From: Marinobacterium profundum
Lineage (GTDB): Bacteria; Pseudomonadota; Gammaproteobacteria; Pseudomonadales; Balneatricaceae
Length of the DNA: 64,000 bases
Direction of reading: 5' to 3'
Assembly (NCBI RefSeq): GCF_001528745.1
Contig: NZ_BCNS01000128.1
Location: forward strand, 1 to 64,000
Part shown: positions 45,967-54,992 of the stretch, piece by piece
Numbering within the stretch: position 1 is the stretch's first letter
Layout: every line of letters starts with the position of its first letter
Translations under genes and position numbers: made by a program
Notes under the pieces: model-generated
Told to the model about the DNA's origin: nothing
Seen by the model: the letters and a program-made list of their open reading frames with translations, nothing else
The model's database searches: none

Positions 45967-48900
45967 GTGTCTATCGACTACGCAAACCAGGCAGACAAGG
46001 CCAAAAACCGGCAGCACTACCTGACCGGTACCCAGGCGCTGGCACAGCTGCCGCTGCTGCAGCACCAGCGCGACCAGGCCGCCGGCCTCAACACCGCGGG
46101 CTTCATTTCCGGCTACCGCGGCTCGCCGCTGGGCAACCTGGACAAGACGCTGTGGCAGCAGCGTGCACAGTTGAAAGACAACCACATTCATTTTCAGCCC
46201 GGCGTCAACGAGGAGCTCGCCGCCACCGCCGTCTGGGGCAGCCAGCAGGTCAACCTGTTCGAGGGCGCCCGCTATGACGGTGTTTTCGGGCTCTGGTACG
46301 GCAAGGGCCCGGGTGTGGACCGTAGCGGCGATGTCATCAAGCACGGCAACTCCGCCGGCGTGTCGCCCCATGGCGGCGTGCTGCTGCTGGCCGGTGACGA
46401 CCATGCCTGCAAATCCTCCAGCATCGCCCACCAGAGCGAACATGCCTTTATCGGCGCCATGGTGCCGGTGCTGAACCCCTGCGGCGTGCAGGAAATCCTC
46501 GATTACGGCGTGCTCGGCTGGGCGCTGTCCCGCTACAGCGGCTGCTGGGTCGCCATGAAGACCATCGCCGAAACCGTGGATTCCTCCGCCGTCGTGGAGG
46601 TCAGCCCGTTGCGGGTGCAGGTCCGTTACCCGAGCGATTTCGAAATGCCCGCGGACGGCGTCCATATTCGCTGGCCCGACCCGCCGCTGGTGCAGGAAAA
46701 GCGACTCAACACCTACAAAATTTACGCCGCCCTGGCCTTCGCCCGCGCCAACAACCTGAACCGGGTGGTGCTCGACAGCCCCAACCCGCGCATCGGCATT
46801 ATCACCACCGGCAAGTCCTACCTCGATGTGCTCCAGGCACTGGAATACCTGGGCCTGGACGAGAGCACCTGCGCCCGCATCGGCCTGCGGGTACTGAAAA
46901 TCGGCATGAGCTGGCCGCTGGAGCCGGTGGCAGTGCACGAGTTCGCCAAGGGCCTGGACGAAATCCTGGTGGTGGAGGAAAAGCGCAGCATCATCGAAGA
47001 CCAGGTCACCGGCCAGCTGTACAACTGGCCGGTGGACGAGCGCCCGCGGGTGGTGGGCGAATTCGACGAGGCGGGCGCTTCCCTGCTGCCCAACCTCAGC
47101 GAGCTGACGCCCGCCATGATCGCCCGGGTCATTGCCAAGCGCATCGCCCCGCTGTATTCCGGACCCAGGGTGGAGCAGCGCCTCAAGTTCCTCGCCGACA
47201 AGGAAGACTACCTCAGCCACCGCGACGAGGTGATTCAGCGCCCGCCGCATTTCTGCTCCGGCTGCCCGCATAATACCTCGACCAAGGTGCCGGACGGCAG
47301 CCGTGCGATGGCCGGTATCGGCTGTCACTACATGGCCATGTGGATGGACCGCAGCACCGAGACCTTTACCCAGATGGGCGGCGAAGGCGCCACCTGGATC
47401 GGTCAGGCGCCGTTCACCGATACTCCCCACGTGTTCCAGAACCTCGGCGATGGCACCTATTTTCATTCCGGCATACTGGCGATTCGTGCGGCCGTCGCCG
47501 CCGGCGTCAACATCACCTACAAGCTGCTGTACAACGATGCGGTGGCCATGACCGGCGGCCAGCCCATCGACGGCACCCTGACGGTGCAGCAGCTAAGTCA
47601 GCAGCTCTATGGCGAAGGCATCCGCTGTATCCTGCTGGTGTCCGATGAGCCCGACAAGTATTCAAGCCGGACCGACTTTGCTCCTGGCACGCGCTTCCAC
47701 CACCGCCGCGAACTCGACGGCCTGCAGCGAGAGCTGCGCGAATACAAGGGCGTATCGGCGATCATCTACGATCAGACCTGCGCCACCGAAAAACGCCGTC
47801 GGCGCAAACGCGGCAAGCTGGTCGATCCTGCCAAACGGGTGATGATCAACGAGGCGGTCTGCGAAGGCTGCGGCGACTGCGGCGTGCAGTCCAACTGCCT
47901 GTCCATCCTGCCGCTGGAAACGGAACTGGGGCGCAAGCGCGAGATCGACCAGAACGCCTGCAACAAGGATTTCAGCTGCGTCGAGGGCTTTTGCCCCAGC
48001 TTTGTCACCGTCAAGGGTGGCAGCCTGCGCAAACCCGGCCCCCGGGCCCTGGATAGCGGAGACTTTGCCGACCTGCCGGAACCCGTGCAGCCTTCCCTGG
48101 AGCGGCCCTTCAATATCCTGCTGCCCGGCATTGGCGGCACCGGCGTCACCACCGTGGGCGCCCTTCTGGGCACAGCGGCCTTCCTTGATGGCAAGGGCGC
48201 CACGGTGCTGGATCAGGCGGGCCTGGCCCAGAAATTCGGTCCGGTAACCACCCATGTGCGGATCGCGGCACGCCAGGACGACATCCATGCCGTGCGCATC
48301 GCCGCCGGCGAGGCCAACCTGCTGCTGGGGTTCGACCTGGTGGTATCGGCCAGCGACGAAGTGCTGGGCAAGCTCAGCACCGACCTCAGCCATGCGGTGA
48401 TCAACAGCCACGAGTCACCCACCGCCGAGTTCACCCGCAACCGGGATTTCAGCTTTCCGGGCGAATCCATGAGCGAAGCCATCAGGATCGCCGCAGGCGC
48501 CGACAAGTGCCGCTTCGTCGATGGCACCCACCTGGCCAGCCGCCTGCTGGGTGACAGCCTGGCCACCAACCTCTTCATGCTCGGCTTTGCCTACCAGCAG
48601 GGCCTGGTGCCGCTGTCGGCGAGCGCCATCGAACAGGCCATCGAGACCAACGGCGTCGCCATCGACATGAACAAGGGCGCCTTTCTCTGGGGCCGGCGCG
48701 CTGCCTGGAAACAGGACAGCGTCGAGGCCCTGGTCAACCAGCGCCAGGCCCCGGCTCCCAAAAACCGCACCCTGGACGAGCTGATCGACTGGCGGGCCGA
48801 CTTCCTGGAGAACTACCAGGACCGCGCCTACGCCAACCGCTACCGCCAGGCCGTGCAGCGGATGCGCCGCCATGAAGAACGCCTGGATGTGGCCGATGCA

Positions 48901-49440
48901 GGCCTTGCGCTGACCCGCGCCGTGGCCGAAAACTACTTCAAGCTGCTGGCCTGCAAGGACGAGTACGAAGTGGCCCGCCTGTATACCGACGGCGCCTTCC
49001 TGGCCCGGCTCGAAAGCCAGTTCGAGGGCGACTACCAGCTGGAATTCCACCTGGCACCGCCGATCCTCAGCAAGCGGGACCCGCATACCGGCCTGCCCCG
49101 CAAGCGCCAGTTCGGCCCCTGGATGCTCAAGGCCTTCGGCCTGCTGGCCAAACTCAAGGGCCTGCGCGGCACGGCCTTCGATATCTTTGGCTACACCGAC
49201 GAGCGCCGCGCAGAGCGGGCACTGGTCAGCGACTATGAACAGCTGATGGACGAGCTGATCGCCCGCAACAGCAGCGACAACCACGACATCGCCGTGGCAC
49301 TCGCCCGCCTGCCGGAACAGATCCGCGGCTTCGGTCACGTTAAAGAAAAGGCAATCGCAACCGCGAAGGCAGAAGAGAAGCGTTTGAAGGCAATGCTGCA
49401 GGCGGAGAAGATTCCGGTTCGTCAGCTGGCACGCGCCTGA
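45967..49440 (+). CDS. Fused indolepyruvate:ferredoxin oxidoreductase (IorA-IorB type)
   Basis: This enzyme oxidatively decarboxylates aryl pyruvates to aryl-acetyl-CoA, passing electrons to ferredoxin. The 1157-residue protein fuses all parts: an N-terminal pyrimidine-binding half with FISGYRGSPLGNLDKTLW, a TPP-binding half with HFCSGCPHNTSTKVPDGS and MGGEGATWIGQAPFT, a short cluster segment with CEGCGDCGVQSNC near 631-643, and a gamma domain beginning LPGIGGTGVTTVGALLG near 718. The start is GTG with GAGGTGA upstream. It works in breakdown of aromatic (or, in relatives, branched) amino acids after transamination; the divergent Lrp regulator fits this. Confidence 0.93.
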   Translation: MSIDYANQADKAKNRQHYLTGTQALAQLPLLQHQRDQAAGLNTAGFISGYRGSPLGNLDKTLWQQRAQLKDNHIHFQPGVNEELAATAVWGSQQVNLFEGARYDGVFGLWYGKGPGVDRSGDVIKHGNSAGVSPHGGVLLLAGDDHACKSSSIAHQSEHAFIGAMVPVLNPCGVQEILDYGVLGWALSRYSGCWVAMKTIAETVDSSAVVEVSPLRVQVRYPSDFEMPADGVHIRWPDPPLVQEKRLNTYKIYAALAFARANNLNRVVLDSPNPRIGIITTGKSYLDVLQALEYLGLDESTCARIGLRVLKIGMSWPLEPVAVHEFAKGLDEILVVEEKRSIIEDQVTGQLYNWPVDERPRVVGEFDEAGASLLPNLSELTPAMIARVIAKRIAPLYSGPRVEQRLKFLADKEDYLSHRDEVIQRPPHFCSGCPHNTSTKVPDGSRAMAGIGCHYMAMWMDRSTETFTQMGGEGATWIGQAPFTDTPHVFQNLGDGTYFHSGILAIRAAVAAGVNITYKLLYNDAVAMTGGQPIDGTLTVQQLSQQLYGEGIRCILLVSDEPDKYSSRTDFAPGTRFHHRRELDGLQRELREYKGVSAIIYDQTCATEKRRRRKRGKLVDPAKRVMINEAVCEGCGDCGVQSNCLSILPLETELGRKREIDQNACNKDFSCVEGFCPSFVTVKGGSLRKPGPRALDSGDFADLPEPVQPSLERPFNILLPGIGGTGVTTVGALLGTAAFLDGKGATVLDQAGLAQKFGPVTTHVRIAARQDDIHAVRIAAGEANLLLGFDLVVSASDEVLGKLSTDLSHAVINSHESPTAEFTRNRDFSFPGESMSEAIRIAAGADKCRFVDGTHLASRLLGDSLATNLFMLGFAYQQGLVPLSASAIEQAIETNGVAIDMNKGAFLWGRRAAWKQDSVEALVNQRQAPAPKNRTLDELIDWRADFLENYQDRAYANRYRQAVQRMRRHEERLDVADAGLALTRAVAENYFKLLACKDEYEVARLYTDGAFLARLESQFEGDYQLEFHLAPPILSKRDPHTGLPRKRQFGPWMLKAFGLLAKLKGLRGTAFDIFGYTDERRAERALVSDYEQLMDELIARNSSDNHDIAVALARLPEQIRGFGHVKEKAIATAKAEEKRLKAMLQAEKIPVRQLARA

Positions 49441-49450
49441 ACACCAAGGC

Positions 49451-49474
49451 GCTAGCCGGGGCCATCCGGCTAGC
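49451..49474 (+). terminator. Hairpin after iorAB, probable terminator
   Basis: GCTAGCCGG and CCGGCTAGC form a perfect nine-base stem with a six-base loop, 10 bases after the iorAB stop. A T-run is lacking. Confidence 0.6.
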
Positions 49475-49494
49475 AGCAATCTCGTTCGCTGTGG

Positions 49495-49767
49495 TTACTT
49501 ACATTTAAGCTCGCTCAGAGCATCCACTTGCGCAGGCCTCATGGATTCCCAAAGCCTGCGCTTTTTTATAAATACAGGTAGTTGACCAATCGATCCAGAT
49601 GCCACTTGTGGCTGCTCGGTATCTTTCACATGTGAATGTTCCCAGCCCTCAACTACAAGCGGAATACAGGCCATAGGACACCAGAGCGTGGGATTCCAAG
49701 CACCAGCGGATGGCACAGTGTGAACATCGGCATTGCAAGTCATAGCTAGCGCTTTTACGCCGGACAC
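49495..49767 (-). CDS. Hypothetical short protein, doubtful
   Basis: An open frame of 90 codons that I do not recognise; a start at MTCNADVHTVPS (49743) is as likely as the first Met. The composition (Cys/Trp/Pro/His-rich middle, TLWCPMACIPLVVEGWEHSH) looks more protein-like than a random frame, but there is no ribosome binding site I trust and no family match. It could be a decayed gene. Confidence 0.3.
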   Translation of the reverse strand: MSGVKALAMTCNADVHTVPSAGAWNPTLWCPMACIPLVVEGWEHSHVKDTEQPQVASGSIGQLPVFIKKRRLWESMRPAQVDALSELKCK

Positions 49768-50048
49768 AAGCGAAAGAAGTAGTTAGTCAGGTTGGGTATT
49801 TTCGAAAGTTGGGGTGAGGCAGGCCTCACAGCTTGCTTCAGCTGGCAGTGATGGAAATATACCTTATCAATACGAAATTCCTCCAAAAGTATTCCCTCGT
49901 CTGGAGGCCCGGGACGGCTGTGAGAACCTGGATCTAGACACTCTGCGACTATGATGTAATCAGGAGGGAAGTGGGTCAGGCCGCAGTGAGCCATAATTGC
50001 ACACCCAATAAGATCTTCTTTACACCAGCCTACCAGTATGATCGTCAT
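49755..50048 (-). CDS. Hypothetical short protein, doubtful
   Basis: A 97-codon open frame directly upstream of, and overlapping by 13 bases, the frame at 49495-49767. I do not recognise it. The middle (HFPPDYIIVAECLDPGSHSR, then PGPPDEGILLEEFRIDKVYF) has plausible protein character. The two frames might be pieces of one gene broken by a frameshift. Confidence 0.3.
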   Translation of the reverse strand: MTIILVGWCKEDLIGCAIMAHCGLTHFPPDYIIVAECLDPGSHSRPGPPDEGILLEEFRIDKVYFHHCQLKQAVRPASPQLSKIPNLTNYFFRLCPA

Positions 50049-50061
50049 GACAGCAGAGCAG

Positions 50062-50079
50062 CCAGTATCGCGATACTGG
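50062..50079. repeat. Perfect 18-base palindrome
   Basis: CCAGTATCG is followed directly by its reverse complement CGATACTGG. It lies beyond the 3' end of the operon that ends with the SMP-30 gene at 50218. Confidence 0.9.
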
Positions 50080-50098
50080 GGCAGGCTCTCTGAGCTGA

Positions 50099-50157
50099 GA
50101 ACAGAAGTGGTAAGTCTGTTCTTGGATGATCGTCCTCGCCCCTAAAAGCCGAGGACG
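50099..50157 (-). terminator. Cluster of hairpins downstream of the TAXI-TRAP/SMP-30 operon
   Basis: GAACAGA (50099-50105) pairs with TCTGTTC (50115-50121), and CGTCCTCG (50131-50138) pairs with CGAGGACG (50150-50157). Together with the palindrome at 50062 they make three hairpins within 100 bases after the last gene of the operon. On the minus strand neither stem is followed by a U-run, so factor-independent termination is uncertain. Confidence 0.45.
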
Positions 50158-50217
50158 GTAAAGATATCTCAAACCCGCTATCAGGTGAATCGCAAGGCTC
50201 CGCTTATGTGAAAAGCA

Positions 50218-51147
50218 TTACCGGGTAAACCGGAGTTTTTTACCGGCATTCTCCATCTGTATCATCAATAGGCTGCCGGTCGCCGATTCGGTCATATACA
50301 GAGTGCGTCGATCCGGGCCACCAAAGGCCAGGTTAGTAAGTGTCCGGCCGCCGGTCGGGGCCTCAAGCCTCCACAGGGGCTGTCCAAATTTGTCGAACAC
50401 CCAGACGCAGCCGTTCCCGGCATCGCAGACGAACAGATTGCCGGCTTCATCGAGGGCAAGTCCGTCCGCCCCCGAGACGCCACCGGCGAGCTGGACGAAC
50501 ACTCCCACCTTGCTCGTGGCCCCGTTGTCCTTAAGTGGGATGCGCCAAACCCCGTTGCCGCGTGTCATGGCGACAAAGAGCGCCTTTTCTTCCAAGTCGC
50601 AGACCAACCCGTTGGGGCTGATGCCATTGTTGATCAGGCAGTCCAGTCGTTGCGTCTCGAGGTTGTATCGATAGACTCTGCCCGTCGGATCCTGTAGTCC
50701 TGTCTGCCCTTGATCGGTGAAGTACAGCTGGCCACGGCTGTCGAAAAACAGATCGTTGACACCTTTAAAGCTCTCGCTGCCGGCGTGCGTCAGTACGGGG
50801 TCAATCACCCCGCTATCAACATCCAGCGCCAGGATGCCACGGCGGTAGTCAGCGATCCACAGGCGCCCGTCGGGGCCGAATTTCATGCCATTGGGCCATC
50901 CATCGTACTGCACAACCACCCGCCATTCGCCGCCCGGCGTGACGCAAAGAACTCGTCCATGGGGAATATCGGTGACATAAAGGTTGCCAGCACTGTCGAA
51001 TACGGGGCCTTCCAGGAAGCTCGGTACCGACTGCCCGGGCTTGTTGGCATTGATCCAGTCAGAAGCCGCATCAGGCAGGCGCAAAGCTTCTGGGACTGTA
51101 CTGAAGACTTCGCACAGACGTGTTATGGGAGGGGCATAGAGTGTCAT
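50218..51147 (-). CDS. SMP-30/gluconolactonase-family lactonase, second copy
   Basis: A 309-residue beta-propeller lactonase, paralogous to the protein at 12818-13738: both read SFLEGPVFDS, YVTDIP-GR, NGMKF, YFTDQGQTG-DPTGRVYR and AMTRGN in the same order. Family metal ligands are the Glu in FLEGPVFD, the Asn in SPNGLVCD and the Asp in GADGLALDE. It starts with ATGA overlapping the TRAP permease stop, so it is the last, coupled gene of the CoA-transferase / citryl-CoA-lyase-like / TAXI-TRAP operon. It probably opens a lactone of the imported acid. Substrate unknown. Confidence 0.88.
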   Translation of the reverse strand: MTLYAPPITRLCEVFSTVPEALRLPDAASDWINANKPGQSVPSFLEGPVFDSAGNLYVTDIPHGRVLCVTPGGEWRVVVQYDGWPNGMKFGPDGRLWIADYRRGILALDVDSGVIDPVLTHAGSESFKGVNDLFFDSRGQLYFTDQGQTGLQDPTGRVYRYNLETQRLDCLINNGISPNGLVCDLEEKALFVAMTRGNGVWRIPLKDNGATSKVGVFVQLAGGVSGADGLALDEAGNLFVCDAGNGCVWVFDKFGQPLWRLEAPTGGRTLTNLAFGGPDRRTLYMTESATGSLLMIQMENAGKKLRFTR

Positions 51148-53048
51148 TTCGATACCTCGCTGGCGACGGTCCCGTTGGATTCAGAACGGTACGCATTGAA
51201 CATGACTGCAATGATGACAACGGCAGCAACGGCGGAAATCACCAGGCCTTGCGTCAGTGCAAGTACGCCAGCGGCGGCAATCAGCAGACGCTCAATGACA
51301 TTGAGCGAACGTTGGAAATACCCCACGTTGGCGGCGCTGATACCCACGGTGGCGATCACCATCATAACGACCGTCGCAATCAGGCTCGCAAGCGTGGACA
51401 GCGAGACGTCTTGCAGGTTGATCTCGGGATGAAATATCCACGCGAAGGGCAACAAAAATGCGACAACGGACAGACGCAACGCACTGAACGCGATGCTCAG
51501 GGAGCGCTCACCCGTAATGGCCGCTGCCGCAAAAACGGCCAGCGCTACCGGCGGTGTAATTGCGGACAGGACCGCGTAGTAGAACACGAACAGGTGCGCC
51601 TGCAGGAGATCGACGCCCAGATCGAGTATCGCCGGGCCAGCAACAAAGATAACCATCAGATAGGAAGCGGCGGTTGGCAGTCCCATGCCCAGAAGAATGG
51701 AGCAACAGGCCGCCAGTATCAGCGCCAATACAAGGTTGCCTTCGCCGAGACTGACGATGGCCTGATTCAGTGTTACGCCAAGGCCCGTCACGCTGACAGC
51801 ACCGATGACAATGCCTATAGCCGCGCAAGACACCAGTACCGCAAGTCCATCTCGGCCGCCATCAATCAGCACCTCAAGAAGCTGACGCCACGAAAGACGA
51901 ATTTTTGGCAGGATCATCCCCATTGCCAACACCACCACTGAGGCCCATAAACCACACCATGACGGCGAGAAGCCGGACAGCAAAAGACCGATCAGCGTGG
52001 TAAAGCCTGCCAGCAGTACCAAACCCTGCATTTGCCGCTTGCGGTCAAAGGGGTCGTCGCTGGACTCTTCAGGCTGCAGGCGTAGGCGACCGGCTTCAAA
52101 TGCCACCGCCGCGGACAGTGCGAGCAGATAGAGAAACGCAGGGATTACGGCTGCAAGCACGATACTCGGATAAGGAATGCCCGTTATCTCGGCCATGATA
52201 AAGGCACCGACACCCATAATAGGTGGCATCAACTGCCCCGAGCAGGACGCAACAGCCTCGACAGCTCCTGCAAAACTGCCTTTGTAGCCGGCTTTTTTCA
52301 TCATGGGGATGGTAAGAACGCCGGTGGACATGACGTTTGCCGGCGCAGACCCATTAACAGACCCGAACATCGCCGAACCAATAATGGCCGCTTGCGCTGC
52401 ACCCGAGCGACGGCCCTGAGCCAGCCGCAACGCCAGAAAGTTAAAGAAGTCCCCCGCACCGGTATGGCGTAGCGCAGCCCCCAGAATCACGAACATCAGC
52501 ACCACATCGACGACCGCGCCAAGTGCGATACCGTAAATTCCCTGGTAGCTGTAGCTGATGTCAAAAACTTCATCGAGCCAGAACTCCCGATGCCCCAGGG
52601 CACCGGGAAGCAGGTCACCATACAGCAGGTAAAGGATTGCGCCACCGGTGATAGCGACCAGGGTCCACCCCTCTACACGACGCGCGGCTTCCAGTACCAA
52701 CAAAGTGCCAACCGCGTAACAGATCATGTCCTGGGTATTGGGCAAACCCTCGCGGAATGCCGCAATCGCTTCATACTCAGTCAGGTAATAGCCGCTGGTC
52801 AGAAGCGTCAGGACAACGCACAACCAGGACAAAGCCTGATCACATTTGGGCCACTTCGCAGCCAATAAACCCGGCTTTAATGCATAGGTCGCGATCAGCC
52901 CAATCATCAGGCTAACGCCGTACATGATCTGTGACGGATAGCGCACACCCAGGGTTGTCCAGAGTATGAAGAGTGTCAGTGCCGCGCAAGCGGCCAAGCC
53001 GAGCAGATGTAATGCCCGACCTGCCATGTTGTTTTGATACGTTGGCAT
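51144..53048 (-). CDS. Fused TRAP transporter permease (4TM/12TM, TAXI type)
   Basis: A single 634-residue inner-membrane protein in which the small (DctQ-like, first four segments, about residues 10-150) and large (DctM-like, rest) permease parts are fused, the usual form with TAXI binding proteins. Visible motifs are AAIIGSAMFGSVNGSAPANV, CSGQLMPPIMGVGAFIMAE, GMGLPTAASYLMVIFVAGPA and LSAITPPVALAVFAAAAI. AGGAGA stands before the ATG at 53048; seven extra codons upstream are not needed. It follows the TAXI protein gene by 28 bases. Confidence 0.94.
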   Translation of the reverse strand: MPTYQNNMAGRALHLLGLAACAALTLFILWTTLGVRYPSQIMYGVSLMIGLIATYALKPGLLAAKWPKCDQALSWLCVVLTLLTSGYYLTEYEAIAAFREGLPNTQDMICYAVGTLLVLEAARRVEGWTLVAITGGAILYLLYGDLLPGALGHREFWLDEVFDISYSYQGIYGIALGAVVDVVLMFVILGAALRHTGAGDFFNFLALRLAQGRRSGAAQAAIIGSAMFGSVNGSAPANVMSTGVLTIPMMKKAGYKGSFAGAVEAVASCSGQLMPPIMGVGAFIMAEITGIPYPSIVLAAVIPAFLYLLALSAAVAFEAGRLRLQPEESSDDPFDRKRQMQGLVLLAGFTTLIGLLLSGFSPSWCGLWASVVVLAMGMILPKIRLSWRQLLEVLIDGGRDGLAVLVSCAAIGIVIGAVSVTGLGVTLNQAIVSLGEGNLVLALILAACCSILLGMGLPTAASYLMVIFVAGPAILDLGVDLLQAHLFVFYYAVLSAITPPVALAVFAAAAITGERSLSIAFSALRLSVVAFLLPFAWIFHPEINLQDVSLSTLASLIATVVMMVIATVGISAANVGYFQRSLNVIERLLIAAAGVLALTQGLVISAVAAVVIIAVMFNAYRSESNGTVASEVSK

Positions 53049-53076
53049 AAATGTCTCCTGGGCCCGCATTTGAAAC

Positions 53077-54081
53077 TTACTGGATCAATCCAATTTCACG
53101 GAAATAACGCGCGGCACCAGGATGCATTTCAGCCGTCAGGCCGGTAGTCGCCTCTTCAAGTCGCAGCAGATTCAGCGCGCTGCTTGTGCGTTTTACATCG
53201 CTGAGGTTGCTCCACAGGGTCTTGGTCAGGTCATAGGCGACGTCGTCATCCATCTTGGTATTCACGACGAACATATAGGGAAAGGTCCAGAAATACACAT
53301 CGCTGTCCGCTTTTACGCGCCCCTGATACGCCTGCTCGATCTCTTGCGCCGAAATGCGCTTGAGACGGTAGTGTTCGCCGGCGGTAATATGCGAACGGAA
53401 CTTCTCGAGCGAGTCTTCCTCAGGAGAGATAAAGCGCAGGTCCATTGAACGTGAACTGTTGTCGATAGCCGCCTGTGGCAATCCGCCCCAGACAAAGGTG
53501 CCATCAAGACGGTTGTTGGACATCTGGTTAAACGCGTCGGAGTAATCGATGTACTGTGTATCAACATCGTCCTCCGGCTTCAGGCCGTAGGCTTCAAGAA
53601 ACGCACTGCTGACCCGCCCCGCGTTGCCGCCCGGACGGCCGATGGCGATACTGCGTCCTTTCAGCTCGGCAAAGCTCTTGATGCCCGAACTGTCACGCAC
53701 GACATACTGACCGGCGCTGGTGCTGATCGCAAAGAGGCTTCGCAGCTCACCATACGCCTTGGTGAAGCGCTCGGGGTCTTCGCTGAAATTACCCTTGTGA
53801 TTAATCGCATCCAGATAATGGGGCGCCCCAATAACCGCAATATCAACACGGCCGGCGGCCAGCTGCCTCAATCCCTTGACGCTGCCATTGTCGACAACGG
53901 TCAAACGGTTGCCATTTTCCAGCTTGGCCAGTTGATTGGACCAGGCTACCGACAGCGCATAATCATCGGAGGTTTGAGACGTCGCACTGACCACCAGATC
54001 GGCGGCATTGGCGACGCTGATGCTAAAGCCGGCTGCAACAACAGCGGTTTTAAGAAGACGAATAACGTGATTGCTTTTCAT
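53077..54081 (-). CDS. TAXI-family TRAP substrate-binding protein
   Basis: Periplasmic receptor of 334 residues with a signal peptide (LLKTAVVAAGFSISVANA, cut before ADL). The TAXI fold is indicated by LAAGRVDIAVIGAPHYLDAI, the ELKGRSIAIGRPGGNAGRVS loop and FNQMSNNRLDGTFVWGGLPQ. TAXI proteins are unrelated in sequence to DctP and work with fused permeases like the one downstream. Most known ligands are small dicarboxylates or amino acids such as glutamate, but this one's ligand is not known. Confidence 0.93.
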   Translation of the reverse strand: MKSNHVIRLLKTAVVAAGFSISVANAADLVVSATSQTSDDYALSVAWSNQLAKLENGNRLTVVDNGSVKGLRQLAAGRVDIAVIGAPHYLDAINHKGNFSEDPERFTKAYGELRSLFAISTSAGQYVVRDSSGIKSFAELKGRSIAIGRPGGNAGRVSSAFLEAYGLKPEDDVDTQYIDYSDAFNQMSNNRLDGTFVWGGLPQAAIDNSSRSMDLRFISPEEDSLEKFRSHITAGEHYRLKRISAQEIEQAYQGRVKADSDVYFWTFPYMFVVNTKMDDDVAYDLTKTLWSNLSDVKRTSSALNLLRLEEATTGLTAEMHPGAARYFREIGLIQ

Positions 54082-54137
54082 GTTTTGTTCTCATTTTATT
54101 GTTGTGATGAAACCGGGTTAAGCGCCGACAAAATGTC

Positions 54138-54968
54138 TCAACGCTCAGGTACCGGCCGCTGCGACTGACCGCGGTAATCCCACAGCCATCCTTTGGGCAT
54201 CGGTCCCTTGTTACGGCCGCCCTGGCATTGCTGCTCCCAGGCATGGGCCAGAATTCCAACCGAACGGGATAGACAAAAGAGCCCACGGGCCAGCGCCGCC
54301 GGGAAGCCGAGTTCGGCATAAATCACCGCGGTGGCACCGTCAATATTCAGGGGGATCGGTTTACCCTTGGCAGTACTCAATTGCCGTTCTATTTCCCTGG
54401 CAATGCCGGCACAGCGACCGTTAATCTCATTACGTGAAGCCGCTTCGTTAACGAGTTCAAGCAGACGCGGTGCCCGCGGATCTACCGGGTGAAAGCGGTG
54501 CCCGAAACCTGGCACGATCTTGCCATGCTGTTCCTTCCAGCTTGCCAGACCCTGCTCGGTAGCCTTTTCCAGGGGCTCTCCCCCATCGAGTCGCACCAGA
54601 ATGGCTTGGTACAGCTCCACAGCCTGCTCACCGGCACCGCCATGAATATCGTCCAGCACGTTAACAGCCGACGCCATGGCATTGTTAAGACTGCCACCAC
54701 AGGTCATCGCCATGCGGGCGATGGCAATGCTGGGCGCCTGGGGACCATGATCAACGGCGCTCATCAAGGCGGCATCCAGCAATTTAGCCTGCTCTGGCGA
54801 AGGAAGTTCACCACGTGTCATGAGCCAAACCATGTCAGAAAAGCTGACGCGCCCGATCAATTCCTCAATGGGGTAGCCCCGATAACGAATCTCACCCGGG
54901 CGCATATCGATGATGTCGGTTTGCCACCAGTTTGCGGCCTGGCTATCAATGGATGTTGCTTCACTCAC
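54138..54968 (-). CDS. Citrate synthase-fold lyase (citryl-CoA lyase-like)
   Basis: The 276-residue protein is a short citrate synthase-fold enzyme, the size of citryl-CoA lyases, which split citryl-CoA to acetyl-CoA and oxaloacetate. The catalytic triad of the fold is in place: H109 (DIHGGAGE), H157 (VPGFGHRFH) and D210 (NIDGATAV); CGGSLNNAMASAV precedes it. I choose the GTG at 54968 with GAGGG upstream; another GTG at 54989 is possible. The CoA-transferase gene just before it would supply a hydroxyacyl-CoA for retro-Claisen cleavage. Citryl-CoA or a homologue is an inference. Confidence 0.87.
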   Translation of the reverse strand: MSEATSIDSQAANWWQTDIIDMRPGEIRYRGYPIEELIGRVSFSDMVWLMTRGELPSPEQAKLLDAALMSAVDHGPQAPSIAIARMAMTCGGSLNNAMASAVNVLDDIHGGAGEQAVELYQAILVRLDGGEPLEKATEQGLASWKEQHGKIVPGFGHRFHPVDPRAPRLLELVNEAASRNEINGRCAGIAREIERQLSTAKGKPIPLNIDGATAVIYAELGFPAALARGLFCLSRSVGILAHAWEQQCQGGRNKGPMPKGWLWDYRGQSQRPVPER

Positions 54969-54992
54969 TGTCTTACCCTCACGTGTCACAAA

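Noticed and set aside
45931-47466. 511-codon open frame on the minus strand opposite the iorAB gene
   Set aside because: It is antisense to a clearly conserved enzyme, has low-complexity His/Gly/Val-rich composition typical of a GC-rich antisense frame, and has no family resemblance.
48415-49479. 354-codon minus-strand frame over the end of iorAB
   Set aside because: Antisense to the conserved gamma domain of the oxidoreductase and without recognisable motifs.
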